Assembly: GCA_046331705.1 (NCBI GenBank)
Contig: JAXLQJ010000017.1
Location: 62,001-126,000, forward strand
Length of the DNA stretch: 64,000 nt
Source of the DNA: JADJOY01 sp046331705 [NCBI: bacterium]
Lineage (GTDB): Bacteria > JADJOY01
Reading direction: 5' to 3'
Shown here: one piece after another, positions 38,301 through 46,802 of the stretch
Numbering within the stretch: the first letter of the stretch is position 1
Layout: every line of letters starts with the position of its first letter
Program-made: the position numbers and the translations under genes
Notes under the pieces: generated by a model
Seen by the model: only the letters and a program-made list of their open reading frames with translations
Told to the model about the DNA's origin: nothing
The model's database searches: none

Positions 38301-38726
38301 ATGAAAGTCGGCAGCGAGATCGAAGCGGCGTGCGATGCGTGCAAGAACACCACGCACACGGTCACGTCGGTGACGCACGGCACCACGGCGTCGGTGATGT
38401 GCAACTCCTGTGGCGCGACGCGTCGTTATCTCGCGAGCGTCGACGCGGCGGAGCCGAAGAAGATCGTGGCCGGCGCGGCGAAGCAGACGACGAAGCGCGC
38501 CAAGAAAGCGGAGACCCTGTGGTCGCCGGACAAGAGCCACGTGGATGCGGTCATGTCCCGACCGGTTCGCCCGTACCGGCTGTCGGACTCCTACCGCCTG
38601 GGCGATCGCGTCGAGCACACGACCTTCGGTGTCGGCATCGTCGACGAGATCCTCGGTCCCAACAAGGTCCAGATCTTCTTCCAAACCGGCCATCGCAAGA
38701 TGGCGCAGGGCGCGCCTGTGGCCTGA
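38301..38726 (+). CDS. Zinc-ribbon protein with PcrA-type C-terminal domain
   Basis: Protein of 141 residues. Four cysteines at 11, 14, 34 and 37 form a CxxC-x19-CxxC zinc ribbon. Residues 55-75 are Lys-rich. Residues 100-138 (GDRVEHTTFGVGIVDEIL then KVQIFF) resemble the small tudor-like domain at the end of PcrA/UvrD helicases, which binds RNA polymerase. ATG 38301 has a near-perfect AAGGAG site seven bases upstream. The RRM gene follows 125 bases later. A role in transcription or RNA metabolism is an inference. Confidence 0.7.
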   Translation: MKVGSEIEAACDACKNTTHTVTSVTHGTTASVMCNSCGATRRYLASVDAAEPKKIVAGAAKQTTKRAKKAETLWSPDKSHVDAVMSRPVRPYRLSDSYRLGDRVEHTTFGVGIVDEILGPNKVQIFFQTGHRKMAQGAPVA

Positions 38727-38851
38727 ACGGCGGCCGACCTCGCGACGTCGAATCGGCATCGATCGGCGTCACGACCGCGACAGCGGCGGTCGCTCGGCTC
38801 GGCACGCATCCTCGAGAGATCGAGAAAACTCGTCGCAAAAGGAGAAGCGTC

Positions 38852-39256
38852 ATTACCACCAAGGTATTCGTAGGCAATCTCGACTTCCACGCAACCCAAG
38901 CCGACATCACGGCGCTGTTCTCCGAGGCCGGCAGCGTCGTCGACGTCTTTCTGCCGACCGACCGACTCACGGGCAAGCCGCGCGGGTTCGCGTTCGTGGA
39001 ATTCGCGAGCGAGGCGGAGGCGCAAGAAGCCATCCGTCGTTTCAATCAGCACGAGCTCAACGGGCGAAGGCTCAACGTGAACCCGGCCGAAGCCCGCGCC
39101 GCTCGTCCTGGCGGCGGTGGCGGCGGACCGCCGCGCCGCGGCCCGCCAGGCGGCCGGCCGTCGTCTGGGTTCGGACCGCCGCCGAGTCGCGAGCGCGTCC
39201 CCAAGAGCAAGGGCAGCCGCCGCGGCCTGCGCGGCAAGGTCCGCAGCCTGAACTGA
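38852..39256 (+). CDS. RRM-domain RNA-binding protein with ATT start codon
   Basis: Small RNA-binding protein of 134 residues. One RRM spans residues 3-80, with RNP2 VFVGNL and RNP1 RGFAFVEF. A Gly/Pro/Arg-rich tail (RPGGGGGGPPRRGPPGGRP) ends in a basic segment, like bacterial cold-inducible Rbp proteins. The start is ATT at 38852: an AAAAGGAG ribosome site lies exactly seven bases before it, the reading ITTKVFVGNL matches the usual MTTKVFVGNL beginning, and no ATG, GTG or TTG lies in frame in the gap. A strong terminator follows 10 bases after the stop. Confidence 0.85.
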   Translation: MTTKVFVGNLDFHATQADITALFSEAGSVVDVFLPTDRLTGKPRGFAFVEFASEAEAQEAIRRFNQHELNGRRLNVNPAEARAARPGGGGGGPPRRGPPGGRPSSGFGPPPSRERVPKSKGSRRGLRGKVRSLN

Positions 39257-39265
39257 CGCTCGCCG

Positions 39266-39299
39266 TCTCCCGACCGCGTCGCTCGACGCGGTCGGGAGA
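39266..39299. terminator. Hairpin terminator after the RRM gene
   Basis: Perfect 15-base-pair stem TCTCCCGACCGCGTC / GACGCGGTCGGGAGA with loop GCTC. It lies between the convergent RRM gene and the YkgJ operon, so it can serve both strands. Confidence 0.85.
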
Positions 39300-39334
39300 T
39301 CACGAACGATCGTAACCCGCCGCTGAAGCGACGC

Positions 39335-39622
39335 TCAGCGGCCCGCCGTCCGACGACCTGGCCCCGAGCCGATCTCGGCCTCGAGCCCGAACAGCGCCAG
39401 GTACTTGGCGACCCGCTCGTCCAGCGTCGGCGCGTCGATCGCCTCGCAGATCTCGTCCACCTTGTGGTCGCGACAGATCTGCGGGCGGCTCTCGTAGACG
39501 GCGCACAGGTTGTCCGCCATCAGATGCGGACACCGCACCCCCACCGCCTTCCCCAGCGCCGAGATGTCCGGCGCCACGCAGCAAGCCCCACACTTCGAGC
39601 ACTCCCGCTGGACGAGGGTCAT
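39335..39622 (-). CDS. YkgJ family cysteine-cluster protein
   Basis: Small protein of 95 residues with eight cysteines: C8, C11, C14 and C15 in CSKCGACC, then C31, C40, C50 and C59. This is the YkgJ (zinc or iron cluster) family signature, with RCPHLMADNLCAVYESRPQ in the middle. The metal is not established. ATG 39622 overlaps the stop of the preceding gene (ATGA), so it is the last gene of a three-gene coupled operon with the unknown exported protein and the CULT protein. Confidence 0.85.
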   Translation of the reverse strand: MTLVQRECSKCGACCVAPDISALGKAVGVRCPHLMADNLCAVYESRPQICRDHKVDEICEAIDAPTLDERVAKYLALFGLEAEIGSGPGRRTAGR

Positions 39623-40212
39623 GAGGTCCACGCATCGAACGTGCGGGTGAGGTGCCCGCGCCCACGGACTCTCCGGGCGATCGCCTGCCATCCGCGCGGG
39701 CAGCTGCCGTGTCCTGACATGCCCAAGGATTGAACCCGCTCGCCCCACCGAAACGGACGGCGGTTCCGCACCAGGGAATCGGCGGCCGGCCGAAACCACA
39801 CCTCGCCCACACGTCCGAGATCTCGCGTGCCGACGAGCACGTCGTCCGCATCCCGCACCGTGATCGTCGGGCCTGACGTGCGCCCGCGCCATTCGAGCGC
39901 GTGCTCGTGCGCCACGATCGTCACGTCGCGATCACCGCGTCGGTCGGCCTCGAAGGCGAACTCGTCCTGAAACAGCGCGAGCGGGAATCTCCGATGGGCG
40001 ACGAGCGCCCGAGCCGAGCCGTGCTCACCGTGATGCCAAACGAGCGGCGGCGGCCGGCGCGGCAGCGTGGGTGGTCGCTCGACCGATAGCGCCTCCACCA
40101 CCAGCGCGTCCGCGCCAACGGCCGGCACGAGACTGGCGAGCATCGCCAGCAGGATCCGCGATCGCCGACGAGCCCGCCGGACTTCGAGGTGCGCGGGGGC
40201 GATGGTGGTCAT
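39619..40212 (-). CDS. Unknown protein with N-terminal hydrophobic segment, middle gene of the CULT/YkgJ operon
   Basis: Protein of 197 residues with a basic start (RRARRRSR) and a hydrophobic helix at about 19-38, which could be an export signal or an anchor. The rest contains many Arg, His and Trp residues and appears as beta strands around VWHHGEHGSARALVAHRRFP and EVWFRPAADS. No family was recognised. Both ends overlap neighbouring genes by 4 bases (ATGA), so it is translationally coupled to the CULT protein before it and to YkgJ after it. Confidence 0.65.
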   Translation of the reverse strand: MTTIAPAHLEVRRARRRSRILLAMLASLVPAVGADALVVEALSVERPPTLPRRPPPLVWHHGEHGSARALVAHRRFPLALFQDEFAFEADRRGDRDVTIVAHEHALEWRGRTSGPTITVRDADDVLVGTRDLGRVGEVWFRPAADSLVRNRRPFRWGERVQSLGMSGHGSCPRGWQAIARRVRGRGHLTRTFDAWTS

Positions 40213-40634
40213 GGACTGGGAGCGTCTCCCGTCTCTCGCAACCGTTCCAGGATCAGGCCGTAGAAGACGGAGCCGGCGCTGGATCGGTAGCGCCAGCCGA
40301 GCTGCACGCCGCAACGGGCGCACGAAGCGACCGTCCACGCGAAGCTGCGAAACCACGTGTAGGCCGACGTCTCCTCGCCGAGAAGGACGACCCCCGGCGC
40401 GGCGGCGAAACACCCGATCTCGAAGCGGATGCCCTCGGGGTTGGCGAACACGTGCGCGTGCGAGCCGAAGCGCTCGGTACGCGCCGCGGCGGTGGTGATG
40501 GCGTGGCCGCACGCGACGCACACCAGCGCCGCGGGATGGGCGGGAGCGTGCTCGCGCTCCCGGATCGGGACGAGCGCGCCCGTGGGCTCGCGCCGCACGC
40601 CGCGATCGAACACCTGGAAGGGAAACTGAAACAC
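40209..40634 (-). CDS. Cereblon-like CULT domain protein
   Basis: Protein of 141 residues matching the CULT domain, the thalidomide-binding fold of cereblon, as in single-domain bacterial CULT proteins. The zinc-binding pairs are C39/C42 and C105/C108. The three tryptophans of the aromatic cage are W94, W100 and W114 in TWFRSFAW and QLGWRY. FANPEGIRFEIGCF and FYGLILERL are further family motifs. The bacterial ligand is unknown; the cage binds uracil and cyclic imides in characterised members. It is the first gene of a coupled operon with an unknown protein and YkgJ, with a divergent GlpC-like gene upstream. Confidence 0.85.
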   Translation of the reverse strand: MFQFPFQVFDRGVRREPTGALVPIREREHAPAHPAALVCVACGHAITTAAARTERFGSHAHVFANPEGIRFEIGCFAAAPGVVLLGEETSAYTWFRSFAWTVASCARCGVQLGWRYRSSAGSVFYGLILERLRETGDAPSP

Positions 40635-40784
40635 GTTTCAGCGCCTTGCTCGGGGGGAAGGCTCGACGTAGCCTAGCGCGCGAGTCACAACCTCCTGCAG
40701 CCTCGCGGTTCGTGGCACGGCGATCCGGGCGGCTCGTCGCCGGGGTGAGCTCGCCCCACGGCCTTGCCCCGAGGAGATCGTCCC

Positions 40785-42173
40785 ATGTCGCTCAAGCTTC
40801 CCACCCCACGGGATCCCGAATACTGGGATCGCGGCAAGCTGGTCGCCGAGGAGAAGCGGGTCTTCGAGATCTGCAACGGCTGCCGGCTCTGCTTCAACCT
40901 CTGCCCTTCTTTTCCGGCGCTGTTCAAGGCCGTCGACGCGCTCGACGTGAGCGACGAGTCGCACGCGTCGGGTCACTCCGCGCAGTCGCAGGGTGATGGC
41001 GGTCACGGCCAGCATCACGTCGCCGAGGTACGAGCGGACGTCAAGGGCCAAGTCGAGGCACTGGAGCGGCTGCCCCCGAGCGTGACGCAGGAAGTCGTCG
41101 ATCTCTGCTACCAGTGCAAGCTCTGCGACCCGATCTGCCCGTATCAGCCGCCTCACGAGTTCGCGGTGGACTTCCCGCGACTCATGCTCCGCCACAAGGC
41201 GATCGATGCCAAGCAGCACGGGGTCAAGCTCGCCGATCGCCTGCTGGGCGATCCCGATCTGGTGGGTCGCATCGGCACCCTCACCCCCGCGCTCGCGAAC
41301 CTGGGCTCCAAGCTCGCGCTGGGGCGGTTCGGCATGGAGAAGGTGCTGGGCGTGCACCGCAATCGGAAGCTCCCCGAGTTCGCGTCCGAGACCTTCCTCG
41401 CGTGGTTCCGCAAGCGGCATCCCACTCGACCGCGTCCCGAGGACGTGTCCGGCCCCAAGGTCGTGCTCTTTTACACGTGCTCGGTCCAGTGGAACGTCCC
41501 GAAGGTCGGACGAGCCGCGGTCGAGGTGCTGGAGCGAAACGGCATCACCGTGTTCGCGCCCGAGCTCAAATGCTGCGGCATGCCGGCCCTCGACGGCGGC
41601 GACGTGCCGCGCGCCACGTCCTGGGCGGAGCACAACATCGCGACGCTGCTGCCCTACGTCGAGGCCGGCTGCGACGTTCTCTCACCGGGCCCCACGTGCT
41701 CCTTCATGATGAAGAAGGAGTGGCCGGAATACGTGGGCAGCGAGGCGGCCGAGAAGGTCGCCAAGCGCTCGTTCGACCTCATGGAGTACCTCTTCCTGCT
41801 GCGCAAGGACGGCAAGCTGAAGGAGGACTGGAGCGTCGACGTGGGCACGATCGGCTACCACGTGCCCTGCCATCTCAAGATCCAGAAGATCGGCTTTCGC
41901 AGCCGCGACGTCATGAAGCGCCTGCCCGGCGCCGAGATCACGCTGGTCGACAAGTGCTCGTGCATGGACGGCACCTGGGGGATGAAGACCGAGTACTACG
42001 AGCTCTCGAAGAAGGGCGCGGCGCCGCTGCTCCAGCAGCTGACCGAGAGCCAGCCGAAGACGCTCGCGTCGGATTGTCTCATCGCCAAGCTGCAGATCGA
42101 GGAGGGCACCGGCCAAGAGGTGCTCCACCCGATCGAGATCGTGTGGAAGGCGTACGGCGGCAGCGTCGAATGA
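40785..42173 (+). CDS. GlpC-like iron-sulfur oxidoreductase subunit (CCG domains)
   Basis: Protein of 462 residues related to the GlpC/HdrD group. Residues 30-125 hold two 4Fe-4S ferredoxin-type motifs (CNGCRLCFNLCP and CYQCKLCDPICP). The C-terminal half has two cysteine-rich CCG-type domains (LKCCGMPALDGG, and KCSCMDGTWGM with HVPCHLK nearby) that usually carry noncubane clusters or bind quinone. A His/Gly/Gln stretch at about 60-80 is an insert. ATG 40785 has a GAGGAG site. It is followed after 44 bases by DUF3501, a known genomic partner. The electron donor and acceptor are unknown. Confidence 0.86.
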   Translation: MSLKLPTPRDPEYWDRGKLVAEEKRVFEICNGCRLCFNLCPSFPALFKAVDALDVSDESHASGHSAQSQGDGGHGQHHVAEVRADVKGQVEALERLPPSVTQEVVDLCYQCKLCDPICPYQPPHEFAVDFPRLMLRHKAIDAKQHGVKLADRLLGDPDLVGRIGTLTPALANLGSKLALGRFGMEKVLGVHRNRKLPEFASETFLAWFRKRHPTRPRPEDVSGPKVVLFYTCSVQWNVPKVGRAAVEVLERNGITVFAPELKCCGMPALDGGDVPRATSWAEHNIATLLPYVEAGCDVLSPGPTCSFMMKKEWPEYVGSEAAEKVAKRSFDLMEYLFLLRKDGKLKEDWSVDVGTIGYHVPCHLKIQKIGFRSRDVMKRLPGAEITLVDKCSCMDGTWGMKTEYYELSKKGAAPLLQQLTESQPKTLASDCLIAKLQIEEGTGQEVLHPIEIVWKAYGGSVE

Positions 42174-42217
42174 GGCCGCGCCGCGCGGGATCGCACTGAA
42201 TCGAGGGATCGCACCGT

Positions 42218-42811
42218 ATGAGCCGCATCAGCATGGACGACATCCTGCCGCTCGAGCGCTTCGTCGCCGAGCGGCCCAAGCACCTGGCGGAGATCACGCG
42301 CATCAAGGCCGACCGGCGGCTAGCGCTCGGCCCGATCATCACGCTGCTCTTCGAGAACCGCGCGACGGTGCTGTGGCAGATCCACGAGATGTGCCGGGTC
42401 GAGAACATCCGCGAGCTGGGCGCGGTCAAGCACGAGGTCGAGACCTACGGCGCGCTGCTGCCGGGAGAGCGCGAGCTCTCCACCACGCTCATGGTCGAGG
42501 TCGAGGACCCCGGCGAGCGCGCCGAGTGGCTCTCCAAGCTCTACGGCCTGCACCAGCACGTGCGCCTCGAGATCGACTCGGAGCCGTCGGTCGCCGGCCG
42601 CTTCGAGCTGGGCCGCGAGGAAGAAGCAGGACGCCGCATCTCGGCCGTCCAGTTCGTGCGCTTCCAGCTCAGCGAAGCGCAGATGATGGCCATCCTGAAC
42701 CTCACCCGCCGCGCGGAGCTGGTGGTGGATCATCCGAGCTATCACGCGCGCGCCGAGCTGACCGGCGCCCTGCGCGAGGCGCTGGTCGACGATCTGCTGG
42801 AAAGCGAATGA
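42218..42811 (+). CDS. DUF3501 family protein
   Basis: Protein of 197 residues of the DUF3501 family, recognisable from the helical opening RISMDDILPLERFVAERPKH and the FENRATVLWQIHEMCRVE stretch. It is typically found next to GlpC-like iron-sulfur proteins, as here. No cofactor motif is visible and the role is unknown. The RND exporter starts seven bases after its stop, so the three genes probably form one transcript. Confidence 0.85.
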   Translation: MSRISMDDILPLERFVAERPKHLAEITRIKADRRLALGPIITLLFENRATVLWQIHEMCRVENIRELGAVKHEVETYGALLPGERELSTTLMVEVEDPGERAEWLSKLYGLHQHVRLEIDSEPSVAGRFELGREEEAGRRISAVQFVRFQLSEAQMMAILNLTRRAELVVDHPSYHARAELTGALREALVDDLLESE

Positions 42812-42817
42812 CGCGCC

Positions 42818-45214
42818 ATGCGTGAGCAGCGCGAGAGCACGATCCTCCGGCGCTTCGTGGCGCTGGTCACGGGCTACCCGAAGGCGACCATCGCCGGCGT
42901 GTTGCTGGTCACCGCGCTGCTCGGCGCCGGGCTACCCAAGGTCTACCTCTCGAACGAGCGGCGCTTGCTGCTGCCCTCGAACGATCCGCTCATCGCCATC
43001 GACAACCGGATCCTGGAGATCTACGGCGGCGGCAAGTGGACGCTGATCGGCATCGCGCCCAAGGAAGGCGACGTGTTCCAGCCGTGGGTGCTGGAACGGA
43101 TCCGCGACATCACCAAGGACCTGGGGACGATCCCGCACGTCGACGCCGACAAGGTCGTGAGCATCACCGCACGGAAGGTGAAGGCCATCGAGGCCGGCGC
43201 CGAGGGCGAGCTGGTGGTCAGCCGACTGGTCGACGCGATCCCCGAGACGCCCGAGCAGGTGGAGTCGGTGCGCCGCCACGTGATGGCGCAGCGGCTCGTG
43301 GTCGGCTCGCTGGTCTCGGTCGACGCCAAGGTCGCCGCGATCATCGCCGACATCGACGATCTCGACCCCAGCCCCGAGCTTCGCAACCTGATCCTCGACC
43401 ACCGCATTCGCGAGGTCATCGCGCGCCACGCCGATCCGCGGATGAACGTCTATCTCTCCGGGCTGCCGATCTGGAACGCCCAGATGGATCGCTACACCGA
43501 GCGCGTCATGATGCTGCTCGGCCTCGCGGTGCTGGTGATCGGCGTGGTCCATTTCGAGGCGTTCCGCACGCTGCAGGCGATGTTCCTGCCGCTGGTCACG
43601 GCCGTCATGAGCGTGGCGTGGGCGATCGGCATGCTCGGCCACCTGGGCGTGCCCATGGACGGCTGGAACTCGCTCGCGCCGTTCCTGATCCTGGCGGTCG
43701 CGGCAGGCCACGCGGTCCAGATCCTCAAACGCTACTACGAGGAGTTCCGCCGACTCGGCGACAGCCGCGCGGCGGTGGTGGAGGCCACCACCCGCGTGGG
43801 TGGCGTGATGCTCACCGCCGGACTGATCGCGTCGGCCGGCTTCCTGACGCTGACGCTCTTTCCCATCCGCAGCGTCCAGGCATTCGGCATGGTCGCGTCG
43901 TTCGGGATCGTGAGCGCGCTGATCATCGAGATGACGTTCATCCCCGCGTGCCGAATGCTGCTGCCCGCCCCCAAGTCGGGCGAGGTCCAGGCCGAGCAGC
44001 ACAGCGGATTGCTCGAGCGGGTGCTGGAACGTCTCGCGCACGCGCTCGTGAAGGCGCCCGCGCGCGTGCTGGTGATCTCGCTCGCCTTGCTGGCGTGCGT
44101 GGTGTGGGGGGCGTTTCGGGTGGAGGTCGAGAACTCCTACCGCGAGGCATACCCCGTCGACGACCCGGTGCGGATCGACGACCTGCGCCTCGACGCCCTG
44201 TTCGGCGGGCTCAACACGTTCAACGTGCTGGTCACGGCCCCGGAGCGGGACGGCCTCTACGATCCCACGCTGCTGCGCTCGATCGACGAGCTGCAGCAGT
44301 ACATCCAGCGCCTGCCTGGAGTGGGTCGCACACAGTCGATCGTCGACTACGTGAAGCAGATGAACGTGGCGCTGAACGGCGGCGACGAATCCTTCCGCGT
44401 CATCCCCGACTCGCGCGAGGCGGTCGCGCAGCTGTTCTTGCTCTACTCGGGCGACCCCGACGACTTCGACGCCGTCGTCGACCATCCCTACCAGCGCGCG
44501 GTGGTCCGGGCGTTCGCCAAGGACGATCACGCGAAGTATTGCGATCAGATCTTCAACGCCACCAAGACGTACGCCGAGAATCACTTCCCGCCGACCGTGA
44601 AGGTGGACGTGGCGGGCGGGGTCCTCGCCATCGGCAAGGCGGTCAACGACCTGGTGATCCGCGAGAAGATCCGCAACGCCGCCGTGATCTGCGGCATCAT
44701 CTGGTTGCTGGCCTCGCTGGTGCTGCGCTCGCCGATCGCGGGAGTGCTGGTGCTGATCCCCTCGGTGGTGGCGGCGCTCGGCAACGTGGGCGTGATGGGC
44801 ATCATCGGTTCCTGGCTCAACCTCGCCACCGCGACCATCACCGCGCTGACGGTGAGCATCGGCGCCGATTACTCGATCTACTTCATCTTTCGCTATCGCG
44901 AGGAGCACCGGCGGCAGCCCGACGTGCGCAAGGCCACGCTCAACACGATGCTCACCGCCGGCAAGGCGATCTTCTTCGTGGCGTCGGCCATCGCCTCCGG
45001 CTCGGCGGTGATCTGCCTGTCGCGGCTCGCGTATCACCGCCAGCTCGGCGGCTACGTCGGCCTCAGCATGGTGACCTCGGCGCTCGCCGCCGTCACGATC
45101 GTCCCCGCGCTCATCATCCTCATCCGGCCGCGCTTCCTGGAGCGCGAGGCAGCCCGTGCGCGCGCGGCGGCGGGCGACCTGAACGCAAACGACGTGGAGC
45201 GCGAGGTCGCCTGA
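42818..45214 (+). CDS. RND superfamily exporter (MMPL-type)
   Basis: Inner-membrane proton-driven exporter of 798 residues. It follows the usual plan of one helix, a periplasmic domain, a block of five helices (about 225-400), one helix (about 410), a second periplasmic domain and a second block of five (about 605-775). The second block holds the coupling region IGADYSIYFIFRYREE. The first block has AAGHAVQILKRYYEEFR at the same place, with His instead of the usual Asp. Family members export lipids such as hopanoids or mycolates; the substrate here is unknown. It is the third gene of the GlpC/DUF3501 cluster. Confidence 0.87.
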   Translation: MREQRESTILRRFVALVTGYPKATIAGVLLVTALLGAGLPKVYLSNERRLLLPSNDPLIAIDNRILEIYGGGKWTLIGIAPKEGDVFQPWVLERIRDITKDLGTIPHVDADKVVSITARKVKAIEAGAEGELVVSRLVDAIPETPEQVESVRRHVMAQRLVVGSLVSVDAKVAAIIADIDDLDPSPELRNLILDHRIREVIARHADPRMNVYLSGLPIWNAQMDRYTERVMMLLGLAVLVIGVVHFEAFRTLQAMFLPLVTAVMSVAWAIGMLGHLGVPMDGWNSLAPFLILAVAAGHAVQILKRYYEEFRRLGDSRAAVVEATTRVGGVMLTAGLIASAGFLTLTLFPIRSVQAFGMVASFGIVSALIIEMTFIPACRMLLPAPKSGEVQAEQHSGLLERVLERLAHALVKAPARVLVISLALLACVVWGAFRVEVENSYREAYPVDDPVRIDDLRLDALFGGLNTFNVLVTAPERDGLYDPTLLRSIDELQQYIQRLPGVGRTQSIVDYVKQMNVALNGGDESFRVIPDSREAVAQLFLLYSGDPDDFDAVVDHPYQRAVVRAFAKDDHAKYCDQIFNATKTYAENHFPPTVKVDVAGGVLAIGKAVNDLVIREKIRNAAVICGIIWLLASLVLRSPIAGVLVLIPSVVAALGNVGVMGIIGSWLNLATATITALTVSIGADYSIYFIFRYREEHRRQPDVRKATLNTMLTAGKAIFFVASAIASGSAVICLSRLAYHRQLGGYVGLSMVTSALAAVTIVPALIILIRPRFLEREAARARAAAGDLNANDVEREVA

Positions 45215-45242
45215 GACGGCGAGCGGCCAGCGGAGGCGAATC

Positions 45243-45617
45243 GTGGATCGAACCTTCGTGGGGCTCGGCGCAATCCTCGGATGCTTGGGCGTGGGGCTCG
45301 GCGCCTTCGCCGCGCACGGCCTCAAGCAGCGCTTGCCGATCGAGATGCTGATCGTCTTCGAGACCGGCGTCCGCTACCACATGTATCACGCGCTCGCGCT
45401 CGTCGCCGTCGGCCTCGCGTGGAGCCGCTGGCCGGTAGCGCCGCTCGCGCTGGCCGGCTGGCTGTTCGTGGCCGGCGTGGCGATCTTCTCGGGCAGCCTC
45501 TACGCGCTCGCCACCTCGGGCGTGCGGGTGCTCGGTGCCATCACCCCGATCGGCGGCCTCGCGTTCCTGGGCGGCTGGATCGCCTTCGCCTACGGTGTGC
45601 TGAGCAGCGGCCGCTGA
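45243..45617 (+). CDS. DUF423 membrane protein
   Basis: Small four-helix membrane protein of 124 residues of the DUF423 family. Characteristic pieces are GAFAAHGLKQ, FETGVRYHMYHALAL and FSGSLYALA followed by ITPIGGLAFLGGW. Function unknown. It starts at GTG 45243, with a GGAGG site, 28 bases after the RND exporter. Confidence 0.87.
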   Translation: MDRTFVGLGAILGCLGVGLGAFAAHGLKQRLPIEMLIVFETGVRYHMYHALALVAVGLAWSRWPVAPLALAGWLFVAGVAIFSGSLYALATSGVRVLGAITPIGGLAFLGGWIAFAYGVLSSGR

Positions 45618-45629
45618 GGCGAACGCCCC

Positions 45630-46709
45630 ATGCGCATCCAGCGTGGTCGACTGTTCGGCCTCTTCGCGTTCGACATCGGGTGGGAGATCGACCTCGGCCG
45701 GCTGCGCGCGAGCCTGGGGCAGTCGCCGGACGCGGCGCAGCGACGTAGCGGTCCGGCGCTGGTCCAGTTCCACGCGCCGCCCGCCGTGGTCGAGCTTCCC
45801 CCGCAACGACTCGAGCTCGGCGGACGCCAGGTCGAGGCTCGCACCAGCCTGCGCGCCCACGCCTTCGGCGCGGCAACCGTGGTGTTCGAGGCCGCGCTCG
45901 CCGACCTCGGGCTCGACGAGCTCACGGCGATCACCGCCGAGCTCACCGGCACGAATCCGTGGGAACCGCTGGCGCGCGGCTGCTTGCGGCTCGCCCTCGA
46001 GCGCCTCGCCCCCTTCGTCGAGCGGCTGAACCCGAGCGGGCAAGGGCTGGTCGAGGACTACTACGTCGTGCAGATCGCCGCGCTCGACACCAACGAGACG
46101 GCGGCGACGTTGCTCGCGAGCGAGCGGGACCGGCTCGCGCGGATCGTTCACGGCGAGCCGAGCCCACTTTCCGCCTCGGAGATCGACGAGGTGCTGCGCA
46201 CCGCGGTCACGTACACGCCCTCCGACCTCGTCGTCACCGACTGGAACGTGGCGCTCCTCATCGACGAGGACTACGTGGATGCGGTCGCGGTCCTCGAGCT
46301 GCTGAACGTCCAGCTCCTCGAGCTGCGGTACGTGGACGCGATGCTCGATCACCGCCTGAACGCGCTCTACGAGGAGGCGGCGCGCCCGCAGCGCTTGCTC
46401 TCGTACCGGCGCGAGGCCGCGTGGGTGCGCGAGCTCACCGAGCTCCGCCTCGATGCCGTCAGCCTGCGCGAGCGCACCGCCAATGCCCTCAAGCTCACGG
46501 GCGATCTCTACCTCACCAAGATCCACGCTCGCACCGCGGAGCGGCTCCATCTGCCGACCTGGCAACGCACCGTCGACGGCAAGCTCGAGCTGCTCGAGCG
46601 CCTCACCGACGTGTTCCGCAATCGCGCCACGACCGCGCGCGCCGAGGCGCTCGAGCTCGCGATCCTGCTCTTGATCGCGCTCGAGATCGTGCTCGCGATC
46701 GCGCGTTGA
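45630..46709 (+). CDS. RMD1/DUF155-like protein
   Basis: Protein of 359 residues. The N-terminal part is beta-rich. The second half is a long helical region with SEIDEVLRTAVTYTPSDLVV and a DWNVALLID segment. A C-terminal helix just before the end (LELAILLLIALEIVLAIAR) probably anchors it in the membrane. This layout resembles the RMD1/YagE (DUF155) family, whose mitochondrial members act in translation. The match is by pattern and is moderate. ATG 45630 is 12 bases after DUF423. Confidence 0.62.
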   Translation: MRIQRGRLFGLFAFDIGWEIDLGRLRASLGQSPDAAQRRSGPALVQFHAPPAVVELPPQRLELGGRQVEARTSLRAHAFGAATVVFEAALADLGLDELTAITAELTGTNPWEPLARGCLRLALERLAPFVERLNPSGQGLVEDYYVVQIAALDTNETAATLLASERDRLARIVHGEPSPLSASEIDEVLRTAVTYTPSDLVVTDWNVALLIDEDYVDAVAVLELLNVQLLELRYVDAMLDHRLNALYEEAARPQRLLSYRREAAWVRELTELRLDAVSLRERTANALKLTGDLYLTKIHARTAERLHLPTWQRTVDGKLELLERLTDVFRNRATTARAEALELAILLLIALEIVLAIAR

Positions 46710-46770
46710 GCGGCTCGCGGCGGCCTGACGCAACGCGTTATCGAGCGCGATCCCAAGCGCAAAACCTTCG

Positions 46771-46799
46771 TTGTGCCGGGCATGGCTATCGCTTATCAT
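46771..46799 (+). promoter_or_regulatory. Sigma70-type promoter for the MerR gene
   Basis: TTGTGC (46771-46776) and TATCAT (46794-46799) are separated by exactly 17 bases. They lie in the 148-base gap after the RMD1-like gene, about 58 bases before the MerR ATG. The surrounding sequence is less GC-rich than the coding regions. Confidence 0.55.
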
Positions 46800-46802
46800 G
46801 AA

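Noticed and set aside
42932-45325. Long minus-strand frame opposite the RND exporter
   Set aside because: His and Asp-rich composition without motifs; the plus-strand protein has a clear RND membrane plan.
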